DNA of 64,000 nt, taken from contig MU405277.1 in the NCBI GenBank assembly GCA_022836615.1, positions 1-64,000 of the forward strand. The letters are read 5' to 3'. This stretch comes from Annulohypoxylon bovei var. microspora. Taxonomy: Eukaryota > Ascomycota > Sordariomycetes > Xylariales > Hypoxylaceae. Numbering within the stretch: the first letter of the stretch is position 1; each line of letters begins with the position of its first letter. A program made the position numbers and the translations under genes. The notes under the pieces were generated by a model that was not told the DNA's origin, searched no databases, and worked only from the letters and a program-made list of their open reading frames with translations. Shown here piece by piece: positions 21,322-34,149 of the stretch.

Positions 21322-24300
21322 TTAGACATACCACATGGTGGTGTTGATGAATCGAATCGTATCTTTTGTCGCAGGCGGGTTCTCCATGGGAAGTAGAGGG
21401 GGGGAGGTTATCGGCTGCCTTCCCTCGTAGATATCGGAGTTATCCTTTACATAGGGGAAACCTGGCTTGCCGTAGGCCATGATCACGCTTTCGGAGGCAA
21501 TGCTCTCGTGAGAACGAGCACGATTCGACGCCAGGTGAGCGTAGTACACCGCCGGGTGCAAAGACACGGGTGTCGTAGAGCGGCAGTACTGGTAGCACTG
21601 TTGGTAGATCATCTTCATGAGGTCATTTGGCTTGACAGTAGCCTCATCAAGGATGACCTGGTAGTGCACCGGACGAGCGGTGCCTTGGATTGCCACATGC
21701 GAGCAGAGGTACCAATCAAAATGCTGTGGGTGCGTTACATCTCGCTCCACCAAGGTACCGGGTAGCGGGTTACCGTTACGGTCTTGTGTTGTCCTGTCAT
21801 TTGGCTTTGGGAAGAAGCGTACGTGATGACGCTTTGTCGCGATGATGACAGTGAACTTAGGGTACCCACAGTTCACCTCTCGGAAGACACGCTTCATCTC
21901 CGACACCTCCCTGTCAATGACTTCCTGGAACTGACCCTCAGAAACACCATCGCGGAGGTAGTAAATATGCTGAGGTTGCACCTTGTTGATCGATAGCCAG
22001 TGCTTCACAAGCTTAGGCATCATCGAGTGCATAGTCCCAGGAAGGACGGTTTCCTGACGCCAACCATTCGTCTGGCAGGCTGCGGCAAACCGAGTCGCGT
22101 TTTTGTCCATGGACATGGTCAAAGCAGCCATAGACGGCTGCTGACTACCTGGGGCGGCGTGGGAGACGTCGACTCCAATCATGATCGTTGGCTTGTTCCA
22201 GAACGGTGGCGCATTGGGCTGGGCAGCGGGGCTGGGAACCTTGCAAGTGACGCCACCAAGCTTGCTGTTTACCTTCATCGCGACATTGCTCATATACTGA
22301 GCATTGGCCTTCTTGACATGGCTTACCTGGAGGCATTGCGACACAACGCACCAGCGGCAATCCATGTTCTTCTTGAGGCGCTCATATGTCAACTGGTTCT
22401 TGGTAGGGAGCACAAAGAAGAGGATCTGTGGCGTCTCCTTGAAATGGCGACCCGTCTCGTTCCATGCCTTCTCGCAAATCCTTGACATGTTGCCATCGCC
22501 CCATGGAATGCAGAGACAGAATGCCGCCTTTTCGACTCTACCACCGTGGCCTCGGTAAGTCGTGGAGAATTTTGTTGCGAAGAGCTCAAGCTCGTTCTGC
22601 TTGACGGAATAACTGTCATCTCCACAACCGATAAAACCCCAAGACTTCAAGGGGTAAGCGTTGGGCTCCAAGAACTTCTTTCCACGGAGATCCCAGCGTC
22701 CAGTGACACCCGGGTTGGTTTTTCCATTGCCAAAAATAACTTCCGGGTTCGGAAGAAGTCTGGCATTAGTGGTCGTCATGACGGGATTGATCTTGATCCC
22801 GAAGGCCTTCAGATACTCGTCCTCCGGCCACTTAATTCTCTCAATGCCTTCCATGATGTCCGACTTACGCTTTGCGGGCCTAGTCGCCGCTCGCTTGATC
22901 ATGTCGTTTGTCTACAAATAAGTTAGCTTAGAAATATGTTGCACTAGGGGGTTTAATTCTGGAAAACGAACCTGTTGGGGGTTGAGTCTAAAGTTGTACC
23001 GCTGATGCGGCACGACGTTGCACAACTCCATTGGGAACAAGTGACCTTGAGGGGTCTCAACAATAGGAAATCGTGGCCATTCCAATATAAAACCCCATCG
23101 TTTGCGGTAGTGCTCTTCGAGGGTGACGGCCTTTTCAGTACCGTCGTCCATCTTCTTCATGAAGGTCACGTTGCGTGCGTTCGATCCAGAAGTGCCGTGT
23201 TTCGGGTCGAACACAAAGCGCTTGATCGTATAGATACGCGGCTCTCCATATTTGCCTCGATGGTTCACAGTGAACTTCATCTTCAACATTCGTCGTAGGA
23301 ATCCGAAAGCATCTGATGGCACAATTTGCCATGCTCCGGTGTTTGAATTCTGCTTATCTACATGACGCAGTTGAGCCTCGATCTTGTACTCGTTCACTAC
23401 ATCAATTTTGTTAGACTTGTCACCATATATTGAGACTTAGCGAAACTCACAATTCTTCCACTCATCTCTTGCACTGTTGATGATGTTGCATGCAGTCTCT
23501 AGTAGTGTACCCGCTGGCCAGAATGCCGTTTGACATCTGTCGACGTTGATAGAAAGACCGGTGCCACCACTATTGTATGCCTGCCAAAGTCTGTAAGCTA
23601 TTATCGCTTGTTACCATTTTATGATATGTTAACTTACCTCACTGAGACGTGGCGCACAATAGATTCCCTGACTTGCAAGAACGTCATTTGAGAGCATGCT
23701 AAACGGGAAATCCGGATCGAAAAAGTTGCGCTTGATAAGAAGCCATCGCTCGGAAGGCCATTGGCGCAGGCAATGATCAAAGAAGTCTAAAATTGTGTCA
23801 GCAGGGTCCATTCTTACTACGCCAATGTGACGTTCGGCACTTACTCATGCATTGCAGAACGTGCGTATCCCACTCAAACTTGCCCGACAGGTAGTTCTTG
23901 AGATAGGAAAGACGAATCTTGCTGGTCTGTCGGATGGTAAGATAGTACACACTATTCTTTTCAACCTTCTTCACGACTTGCTCATGCTCCTCTGCAGCCT
24001 TCACCTTCAGAGCGTCAAGGTCTACAGTGATACGAGCTTCACCGCGAGGAATCTGCTCTGAAGACCTATACAAATGTGAGCTAAAGTTACCTAAGGGCTG
24101 AACGAATACTTACCAGGCTAGCTTGCTACCATCATATAGCCACTTGCCACCTTGCTTCTGGAGAGCGTCTGTCACCGTTTTGGCGTTCCAGACCTTCTTT
24201 ACCAGGGAATTAGAGTTCTTAAGATTGGGATGTACGATGATCTAGTACCAAGTTAGATAAATTCCTAAATGCGATCATCGTAATTAACTTACATCGTACT

Positions 24301-24785
24301 GATAAATGTCCATGTCGCGATAACTAAGGACGGGAAAGATATTGAGGTCCATCTTGATAGCCTTGCCCTGGGTGCAGTAACCAGGACGAGCTGTCCAGCG
24401 GGTTTCCCCTTTGCCCTACAGAATTTATTTTAGTTAAATGTCAATTTCCCGGAGGAAATCTGGAAGTGCTTACCATCGAATAGGCATCGGGAGGCAAGTC
24501 AATACGCTTGCCTACTATCTCAGTGGCCGTCAGTGCACGGCGCTCAAGAGCAGGATCTTCTCCAGTTCCAGCGGCCTTCGGTGCTTCGGGGGCCTTGCTA
24601 GAAGCCTTGCTAGGCGAGTCGGGCTTAGGAGAGCCGGGCTTAGGAGAGCCAGACTTAGGTGAGCCAGTCTTAGGCGAGCCGGGCTTAGGAGATCCGACTT
24701 GGGAACCGGCTTTGGAGCCGGACTTGGAACCGGCCTGGGAACCACCAGGGGTTCCCCGGCCGGATCCGGAAGAGCGACCGCTCAT
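21322..24785 (-). CDS. Argonaute (PAZ-MID-PIWI), RNA-silencing slicer
   Basis: Eight exons: 24785-24474, 24415-24293, 24241-24114, 24065-23845, 23786-23638, 23580-23451, 23396-22972 and 22911-21322. Phases are consistent, giving 1,025 aa. An N-terminal low-complexity arm (about 1-75) carries G-S-P-K-x repeats. The ArgoN and PAZ regions fall in exons 2-7 and the MID-PIWI half in exon 8. The PIWI catalytic residues are visible: D744 in IGVDVSH, D817 in LRDGVSEGQF and H955 in YYAHLASNRARSH. A glutamate near 783 could be the finger residue. A sliceable, catalytically competent Argonaute is therefore likely, acting with small RNAs in quelling or meiotic silencing (QDE-2/SMS-2 type; I cannot say which). 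It ends MWYV, directly followed by a stop. A GTATGT overlapping the last codons could be an alternative donor. Confidence 0.96.
24605..24745 (-). repeat. 15-bp coding tandem repeat in the Argonaute N-terminus
   Basis: About five to six copies of a 15-bp unit encode G-S-P-K-x. They are followed by 12-bp units encoding G-S-K-x/G-S-Q-x. The copies differ at third positions and in the last codon, as expected of an expanding low-complexity repeat. Confidence 0.85.
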
Positions 24786-26900
24786 GATGGCGATCGTAAG
24801 GGACCTGACGAAGTTAGATAGCGTGTACAAAATGGGTAAAACCACGGATGAAGGCTAGTGCAATTTTATGAGTGCGAGGGTGTTTATAAAGTAAGATTTA
24901 GGTGGACAGTAATTGTGATTGTTATGCTAGGGGTGCTTTGAGCAAGGTGTGGGGAGGTTCAGCCTAATTAAATCTTGACCTTCGGAGGAGTGATGATGGG
25001 AAAATAATGGAAAGGTAAATTGTATGCGATGGGAAATGGCAAGAGTCAAGTGTAAAACTTACCGATGTAAATTAACAGCCGGTCAGGTTCGATTGTGTAA
25101 GTTCTAAACAAACTGTTAGTCGGTATTGGTTATGTTTGGTGTTTTTGCTTTAGAGGTGAATTGGAGTTCGTAGGTATTGGAAGAATTCGTGTTGTAGGTG
25201 TGAAGTTTTAATGGAAGGTTAGAAAAGATGATAGGTGTAGATGTAGATGTATGTGGAAAAATATTAGCGGTAAGAGTCAAGTGTGGTATGACACGCTAGG
25301 TGTCTACTTGAGTCGTACCTGACTAGGTACCTAACAAGCAGTAACTGATGAGTGTGTTTACCTAGATCAGGTAGTTTCTAGTGACTAGAAATAAAAGTTT
25401 CCAAATATCTGGGTAGGTAGGGGGAGTGGATATTATGATGTAATGGGAGCATGTAGTAGGAAGGAACTGGTAGTGATTATTCAAAGTTTGGATGAAAACA
25501 TTGAATCTTTTTTTGAGGAGAAATCATAGGGCTCATTTAGAAGGAAGGTGTGTACTTACGCTTATCAGCACCAAGTAACTGTCGTCTGGTAGACGGTTGA
25601 CTGGAGTACTTGATGAAAAGCTTTGAAATATTAGTAAAGTGAGAAGTCAAGAGAGTAAATGTAGTAGGTGAATGTAGGTTGGGGTCAGAGGATTGAGATG
25701 AAGGTATTGATGGAGAGGATATGTTGATGTTGTAGAAAGAAAAGAAGAAAGGGAAGGGATAAACTTTAGGAAGGACTAAATATGTTTTCTAGAGAAGGGT
25801 ATTCTAAGACGACAGTGCTCGGTGTGCTTGTGATGAGGTGTTTATGTAATTTAAGGCTCGTTTGCACTGGACACAATCTACTCCCACTGGGAAGCAGTGT
25901 CACTCAGATATCTGTGACTACCCAGATAGGTACTATTGCTTTCTGCACACTATGTGCTCGTCATACAACGGTACTAATTGCTTAGGTACCTTGGTTTGTT
26001 ATGAAGCAATTTTCTCGTCTGTGGTGTAGAAGGGAGAGGTTTGCAGTAAAAATATTAGATGAGGGAATTGGGGTAGATATATGAGTGCTAGAAGAAGGTG
26101 GCGTAGCCACCTAGGCAATGTGCTGATAAATACTTACCTGATGATACTGTTAATACCAAGGTATTATTGGCGCTTGCCCGTGAAGGTTTATGTTTGTGGG
26201 TATTGTGAGGAGATTGTGTGCTGATTTGCCATGGGTAGAGAAAAGGCGACGATTTATTGAGGTACCTACTGTTGATGAATTGATGGAAATAAGTGGTGGT
26301 GGGGGTGGATATTGTGATGAGCAAGGTAGGAGGTAACCAAGTTGTGGCAGGGGAAGCCGTATTATAAACACTAGCTAGTAGTACTTACCTAAGAAGGTAC
26401 GTAAATATGGGATAGAAGTAGGTAGGAATCGATGAGTCAAGGAGATTGAAGGTAATGTACAGGTACTAGTAGAAGATATATTTTGATGGAGACGAGTTGG
26501 AAGACGCGTTCCAAGTTAAGTCCCCAGGTAGGTGACGAGAAAAAATGGTGGTTGAACCAGAGAAGATGGAATGATTGAGGATCAAAGATTGGGGTATTTC
26601 TGGGCGCGTCGTGGAGATAATAGAATAGATATTCCTTACTTACCTTGTGAGATCAGTATGAAAGACGATGCTTTCCTGCGTACCGGTATGGCAAAATAGA
26701 ACGTAGAGAATAAAGGTAAACGAGAAAGAAGAAAGTTGATGTATGGGTAAAGAGGGGAGAAGAAAAAGAAGATGGGATGCCAGGAAAGATTTGATGTTAA
26801 ATAGAAAAGATGAGATGGGATAATCAGCCTTGCCTGCTAATTTAGGTGGATGTGCCACGCTAGAGTAGGTACCTTCCAGAGACCTGATACATACAGAAGC
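24786..26900 (-). promoter_or_regulatory. Long, probably spliced 5' leader region of Argonaute
   Basis: On the minus strand an acceptor with a CTAAC branch site and TTCGTCAG lies just upstream of the ATG (AG at 24806-24805). Further up there are five strong GTAAGT donors, with their complements at 25057-25063, 25554-25560, 26132-26138, 26383-26389 and 26638-26644. By base composition only about a quarter of one would be expected by chance over this length. The interval is otherwise non-coding, with short uORF-like frames. The most natural reading is a 5' UTR with one or more introns or alternative first exons. This is inferred from splice signals only. Confidence 0.5.
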
Positions 26901-29665
26901 TTGAATGGGTGAATTACATACTAAGAATAGGGAAGTGCGGTGTTACTCTTAGTATCGCTGCTTTTAGTGATGCCTTCAACCTGTAAGGGGGATTATGAGA
27001 TGAATTTGATAAAGTTTATTACGAATCATTGTTATGGGACAAAATGTTAAATTGATTAATTAAGTGCCTCTAGCTAGGCACCTCGATTATGTAACTCTAT
27101 TTAAGCATCTAAGCACGTATTGGTAATTGGTGGAACAGGAGTAGCTTCCTCATAAATTATCCCCCTAGAAAAGTAGGTAACTACTCAAATTTAATTTTCA
27201 TATACAATTAGTCATATTTAGCTCAACGTCTTCCAGAAGAAATATCTTCGGGGTGGTATGGCTCAAGATAGAGGTCGAAGTCGACTCATATACATGTAGT
27301 TAATTAACTACATGGATATGTAAGTCAAGGCCTAGATACCTTGCATATTTAGTCATATGGTGCTCAAAGATATTGTGTACTTCTCCAAAGAACTCGGGTA
27401 TGTGTGCTGCTCATACGTCTGTCACCATTGTGATTATACGAGCCCTCTTAAAGTTAATTATCATTCGTAGCAACCAGACGAGACCCCATTACTCAATAAT
27501 TAGACTACTATGACCTGGTCATTAATTCACAACTAAATTATATGCCTTCATGATATGTGTAATATTCCATAGAAGTCTACCTATTCAAGTAATTTATCAA
27601 ATAGTGAAGAAGGAGACATTAAACATACAAAAATAGGCGTAAAATGAGGTCACACAATTAATGTACATAGGGTTGATAGTTAGCAACAATTCTTTATAGT
27701 TTAGTAGTTATGACATTTTGATGGTAAACATTATCTTAAAAGCAATGGTTATTGTTAGTTAATTTAATATTGAAAGAAACACCTGATTTTATTGTAAACT
27801 ATTAAGCAACGATATTAGTTATAATAGATGTGTAGTGAATTCCTAACCTAAGGGATAAAGCATCCTATTTTTAATGTGTACATGTTGGGTATTACTTATT
27901 AAGCGATATGATAGAGTGAAAAAGAAGAGAGTTGGGGGAATGGGGCGAAAAGACCGGTAAATATAACTTGTGCAGCCTGTGTAACTCGGCGACTGTTGTA
28001 TGTACCGGCAGTTTAGTTACGCCGGACGGTTGTTCGTTCGGACGACCGGAGGTGCTCCGAGAATTTACATATCCCCCGGAATGTTGAAGAGGACAGCCAA
28101 TTAGAAGTTGATTTCGACCAAATACTTACCATTTACGGAATGCTTTGGGGTCATTTTAACCAATCAGGCCTCAAGGGATTTATGGGTCATGATAGTAACT
28201 CGTAAGGTTAAGTGGGGAGGAGGAAGGTCTAATGACGACATGGACGTTGTTACGCAAGGAACTTTCATTTATTTATGGTATTTTAAAATAAATACCTACC
28301 TATTTATCTAAGTACCTAGCGATTCATAGGTCCCTTCTTATTAATGGACTGAACCGTTCAAGGTGCAAATTCAGGTTTATCAAAGAGGCGTTGACGATAC
28401 CTCATACTCATTTTAATAAGCTTTTAAACATATTTTTTTGTTGTAAACTTTAAGCGATATTTGATGCCAACATCGCTGTCCATGTTGCTTCATCATTAAG
28501 GTTAATCGATTCCCATAGTTAGATGTAAGATTAACCAGTTATATTTATTGCTCTCAAGATTATATCCACCATTAAAGTCTGTTATTGGTTGTAAGGAAGT
28601 GTTCATAATCATTAAATTAGGTAGGTATAATATTACTTAATTTAAAAGATAATAACTATGTAGTTTATGACCAATTGTTAATAAGCGCAGCGAAAAGTTA
28701 TTTCGAAAAGTTGAAACAAAAAGAAATATCTCGTAAACTACCTAGGTTAGTTACATGTAACTAACTTACATGGTACTATAAGTAACTCAGGATTTCCTCG
28801 AATGACTCGCTTAGAAATAATTCACCTACCTAACTAGTAGGTATTAACCTACATGAGAGTTTTCAAAGCATGCTTTCACATCGGGACATAAGTTATATGA
28901 GCTACCTACTAGGTGACAATGTAACATCTTAGTCTATCGAAAATTCGGGACACATATTTAGTTAAAGCAACATAATATTGCCTTAAATGACATAATAAAC
29001 ATCGGGGAAAGATAAGAATGGCTGAATCAATTTAAATGGTGATTTGCAAACCGTCTCCTATTGTTTCAAAATTAAAGCAACTACCTGCCTATTAACACAG
29101 TTTCGATTATTTCGCAGAGACGTGGTACGAGTTGAGGTCCTATGCTACTAGGTAACTAGTTTGTCATCAATAAGGAGCAAAGTACTTCATGTTATAAATT
29201 TTACTAAGGTTAAATCATGCAACACATCAGCATACTAGGTATCCAATGAAAGAACTACTTTGTCTACAGTAGGATCATTTGTTAGCACATAGGATTGCAA
29301 TTTATTTTTTCAAAATCGTCATCATCTGCAAAGTCGACTATTATTGACGTTTTCGACCTATTTTGCTACGCCAATAAAGCCCTTAGGAACTGAATTTCGT
29401 AGTTGAAGATCTAACCTAAGGTTACAAAGGAGCTTCACATAACCCCATTTTTAGGATCCATCCTCTCCAAACTATCGACCAATCCCGGAGAACTGGAACG
29501 CCAATAAATGCAACTGGCCATAAGACATTATATGCAGGAATCCCCCTACAACGCCATAACTACCCAGGTAAGTAGGTGTTCGTTCGTTCTGGGTAGTCGA
29601 CAAAAAGGGTCATTAGGCCGGTGGCAAAACTAAACCGCTAGAGCCACCAGGATCTGCCGATTCAA
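26901..29665. other. AT-rich gene desert, 2.8 kb
   Basis: No coding frame, tRNA or transposon remnant is recognisable. Unlike the block at 57-60 kb it keeps ordinary C and G content, so it is not RIP-saturated. Copies of ctacctaggt/acctac-type words recur (for example near 28290, 28740 and 29570). Confidence 0.6.
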
Positions 29666-32600
29666 TTACTGATAATACCCGCCATACTGCTGGGCATGCT
29701 GCTGAGTTTGGGCCAGGTTGTATTGGGTAGGAGGCGCATATCCTTGCCAGCCCGGGAAACCGGAGTTCCCAGGGGCAAGGTTCTGCGCCAAAGGATTAAA
29801 CTGGCTTGCACTGGGAGCTTGGTACATAGCCGGTGGTGGTTCGTACGATCCACTCGAACCGGGGCGAAGCGGTGAATTGCGGTATGGTGCAGATGCTTGG
29901 GTCATCCCACGGCTCATTCCGCCGAAAGGACTGGCCGGCCGACCAGACGGACCCGGCGAATCTCGGCTGGAATATTGGTACGGCTGGTACTCGGATGAGG
30001 CTTGCCCAATGTGCGCAGTTGATGAGCTTGGCTGATTATTACGCGTGGCGCCTTCTTTCTGAGCCTTCCAGTCGCCAAAACTTGGCACCGTAGTATTTTG
30101 AACCAAGCGTACCATGCCATCCGGAGTAAAATGATGGCCGTGGTAACTTTCAGCCGGGGGAAGTAGACCGATGAGGAAAGTCAGGTCCCTGGGAATAGGG
30201 GTTGGTGCACTGATATACGAGGAAATACCCTGACCCTGCTGTGCCCGTCGTTGTTGATCGAGTCGTCGACCAGCCGCGCCTTTAAGGGGTGAAGCCCCTC
30301 GGACTAATTTACGGGGTGGATATTCGTCCTGCTCGTCGGGTTGATAAGGTCGTTTAGGAGAATTGACAGGCTGCAAGAATTGAGGCTGGGGACTTCGCTC
30401 GATCTGCGGCATAGGACGAGGGCTGCTGCGGGCGGAGACGGACCGTTGTTCAACAGATTGCATCACAGCTCTGGCACGCATTTGTCTGGTTGGTGAAATG
30501 ATGACCGGAGCCGTGATAGGATTGAATCTATCAGTGGCAAATCTAGCCGCAAAGTGCGTAAGACTAGGATCTTCTGGGAATAACTCTGTCATCTGCTTCT
30601 CGAGCTCTTTAACCTGTGCTAGCTCGCCGTAACGGGCCTCGTAGCCGTGGAAATATGCATAAATAGGCTTCAATTTAGGGATAAGTTCGGGTTTCTCCTT
30701 GAATCGCTTGGCGGTTTGGGAGAAGACGACTCGAGCATCTAAGTAATATTATTAGCTAAGTTCAATTATGCGCAAAGACAGCTTTGGGGGTGCTTACTAG
30801 TGAAATCACGCTTGGCGTGAAGGTGCTTCAGATATTCAACGAAGTAATCCTCTTGCTCCGGAAAGAGTTTTGCGCCACGCTCGTAGATCTTCGTACCGAC
30901 CCCATCTTGGTAAATGTCCCACTCCATGTTCGACACCTCAACATAGATGTCGCTGGTTAGGCGGCCTCTCTGTCGAGCTTCGATAAAAATCCCTCTTAGG
31001 CCGACGGATGGAGTGCTCCTACCATGCCCTTGGCCCTGTAGCCTTCGGTAAATACGCGCAAGGGCAATCCAGACGTAAGTTATATGTTGCGATAACATCT
31101 GGATCTGAACACCAAAACCGTCCTGCATAGCTTTGATCCTAGCTTTCTTTATGGCTTCCGTAGAGGGCCTCTCCTGAATCTCCCCCTCATCTTCCTCATC
31201 CACGTCTGTGTTTCCCGGTCCAGCGGATTCGAGGGCAGTGTCTTCCTCAATCTTGGAGATAGCTGCGGCTTCTTGGTCCTTTAGTTTCTTTACCATGCTA
31301 TAAAGGGTTTCGAGAACTCGATCACAAGGTTCTCTGATAGCTTGCACAAGGGCGGCTTTGTTAACATCGTCCTCACGTGCGGCTTGTGTAGACTCGATGC
31401 GATCGGAGTGTTTGAGGGCTAGTAAGAAACTCTCGGGATTTGCCTCGAGTCCGTCCATGAGGAATTGGAGGCCTGCATCTTGGCCATCCTCGCTGGTGAT
31501 GTTGTTATCAAAACACCATTCAGCTGCATCGACCCATAGTTCCGGCCAAAAGCGCAATGCCATCAATGCTTGCTTGTACACCTGGAGGACTCGTTGTCGA
31601 TATGTGCTTGAGTCATCAGGCTGCAAGACGAGCGGGTCATTTTTTTCCCAGGCGATCCAGGTCTTCCATAGTCGAACCTGTTCGAGATATTCCTGGTCAC
31701 CGTCGAAGCCAGGAGCCGGGGGTAGGCGAGGTAGAGTTGTTCTTTTCAGTCCGCGGGTAATGTTCTCGAGATGAGTGTTGGCACTTCTCGCCGTCATGTA
31801 TGACGGCGATCGTTCCTGAAGAAACTTCCGCCCCTGCGATATGTTAGTCGTATTCCAGCGAGTTACAAATACATTACTCCTTACCGTCATTTTATTCAAC
31901 CCCATCTCGAACTGATCGTACTCCTTCCATAGGGAATTTACATTTGCCATGGGAATAGAAATAGCGCGTTGATAGGCTTTACGAAGAACATCCATTTTTT
32001 GCTGGTCTTGCCATCCCGCACCACCGATTTGGCCGGGACCTGTCTTGATGAACTGTATGTAGTCTTGCCAGACGTTTCCTGCATCTCGATCCTGGCCTAT
32101 GTTGTTGAGGACAAACTCGTAAGACTGGCTGACCGTCTGTCGGGCTCTGCCAGTCGTGTCGTTTAGGTCATTCCTGCGACGGATGTAATTGAGATACCAC
32201 GTCCAAAGCTGAACATTAGGTATTGCTCGAAGCGTTCGGGTAAAAATCGACTCGGCTTCGGCGGTGTTGTCGAGGCTCAGTTCCATATCAAGGTAGGCTA
32301 CCCAAATCTCGGCCTAGACAGTAGTTAGCACCATAGGTGATGAAGGATGGGATTGGGTACTTACAGCCTGGGGAAACACTTTCAAGAAGCGCTCATAGAC
32401 AGCTCGCGCATCTTCAATCTTGTGACGCCGCTTTTGTTCGTCGATCAGAGTTAACCAAGCTTCAATATCACCGCGGGGATCTTCTTTGATACGATCTTCA
32501 AGGATGCCAACAATATCAGCCGGGAGTCTTAAGCGTGTGGCGTTAGCAGTGGCGGCTGCAGGCGTGGCGGCTGAAGGAACAGGCTCATTGTTCGCCTGAG

Positions 32601-32994
32601 GAGAATTGTCTGTCGCGTCTTGGGGTGTAGAAGCAGTCTTCTGAAGAGGCGAATTACTGAAGGGATGAGCTTGCGCTTCTGAAGGAATAGGTTTGAGGAT
32701 GTTCGATGTGTATGTTGGAGCGGGAACTGGGGTATCATCTTCTTCATCGGACGAATTTTCGATGATAAAGCCTCCCGCTGTCTTAGGTTTCTTGGCCGGA
32801 CGAGGAGATTCGGAAGCAGGACGCTCTACGGCAGGCGCTGGCACAGAAGTAATGGTAACAGACTCTGGGTCGTATTCCCCACCATCTTCGTCATCGGGCG
32901 AGGTCTGGTCGTCAACACCATTCCAACCATCCGCGCCCCACGCAGGAGCACCATCCTGCTGGGGAAGTGCGTCTCCCGAGCCTTCGGAAGCCAT
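29666..32994 (-). CDS. rna14: mRNA 3'-end-processing protein RNA14 (HAT-repeat, CFIA subunit)
   Basis: Four exons (32994-32365, 32313-31885, 31833-30798, 30738-29666) give 1,055 aa. An acidic, disordered N-terminus of about 160 residues is followed by a long array of half-a-TPR repeats. These show their W/Y/A pattern in segments such as EAWLTLIDEQKRR, ARAVYERFLKVFPQA, AEIWVAYLDMEL and VYKQALMALRFWPELWVDAAEW. The repeat region matches the Suf/RNA14/CstF-77 family. The C-terminal third is Pro/Gln/Ser-rich and ends QQYGGYYQ. The protein scaffolds cleavage factor IA in the nucleus, bridging RNA15 and the cleavage/polyadenylation machinery. The ATG at 32994 is the first in frame; the frame extends further only through a TTG. 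It is divergent from ASF1 with about 1.15 kb between starts. Confidence 0.94.
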
Positions 32995-34149
32995 GGTAAA
33001 ATGAACCACGGAGTTCTTAGGGCTTCGCAATCGATACCAGAACGGCTGAGAAGGCGGATTATGACGGATACGATGCTCGGCGAACGAGGTTGGTCCTGCA
33101 AATCTAGGATAGCCCTACTTGCGACGCTCCCACACTAACTTGCGCGAATCTTACCAACTAAAATATCGATTTCTCCTCTCAAACGAAATCTGCCGGCTCT
33201 CTCGGTCGCTAAACCTAATTGCAGCATAGATAGAATCAGTGCCCTATTATCGCCTCAAGCTGCTTGGAAGAAATCCGGTATTGGGTAGAGTAGGTAGACT
33301 CGACAAATAGAAGGCAAGTAGGGTCTCGCTGTATGGAATCCAGCACTTTAACTTGTCTCTGTTGGATTTGTTGTCAATCGGCATAAATGAATGGTAGCGA
33401 GAGTGATGCACGAACGGGAAGAGAAGGTCGAGGGACAATGAAAAAGTTGAAAAGTTGAAAGGTTTCAACAGTTTGGAGCTTCCGCTAAGAAAACAATGGC
33501 GCTACTAAAGACACTGTAGTGGCAGGCAAAAGATCTGTCTCTGCGAGCTAACCTATATTGGCCTAGCGCGGCTTGAATCAATTGTGGGTGGAAGATACGT
33601 ACTAGGCTCTAGTGGGGTTAGGTCGTTCAAGCTATCAAATCTAAGGTACCCGAGGTACGCCTACCCCATACATTATGTACATACCAAGATAGAGTAGATG
33701 CACAGGCCACCTTTTGGCGTGGCAGGCATGGCTGCATGGGTCCTTTCTTTGATTTTGTAGGTGCACGGTGCACAAGTTGGTGCATCCAGAATTGTACATG
33801 CCAGCGTATATGGTACATAGGTACATTCTTACACTTGTAGGTATGTACATGCAAGCACTGAACGCGCTTTCTCAAGAAGCGCGTTTCCTTCTTTTTAAAA
33901 AAGACCCCTGCTAAACTTGTGAAAAGTCACTTGGTACCTACCCTCGTCGCAAAATATCCAAAATAAACAACTGCACAACCCACCCACCGCCAACCTTTAT
34001 TTCTCCCAACTGGCGACCACTTCTTCTATCACCATAAACTAAATCCGTACCTTAACTGCCGGTTCTTTTTAGATCTTCGGTCTTTCACGTTTTTCTTATT
34101 CAAACACAACCCACATTTTACAAGATTACACACCGCTAGAATTGTCAAG
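32995..34149. promoter_or_regulatory. Divergent promoter region between RNA14 and ASF1
   Basis: No gene is seen. A perfect 9-bp inverted repeat (aacgcgctt at 33861-33869, aagcgcgtt at 33877-33885) places two ACGCG cores head to head, 265 bp upstream of the ASF1 start. ACGCG is the core of the MCB element bound by the G1/S factor MBF in yeasts. Multiple gtacat/gtgcac words lie at 33660-33850. Confidence 0.45.

Noticed and set aside
26088..26858. Three minus-strand frames upstream of Argonaute
   Set aside because: They end near splice donors but have low-complexity, non-conserved-looking content; treated as part of the untranslated leader and not as genes.
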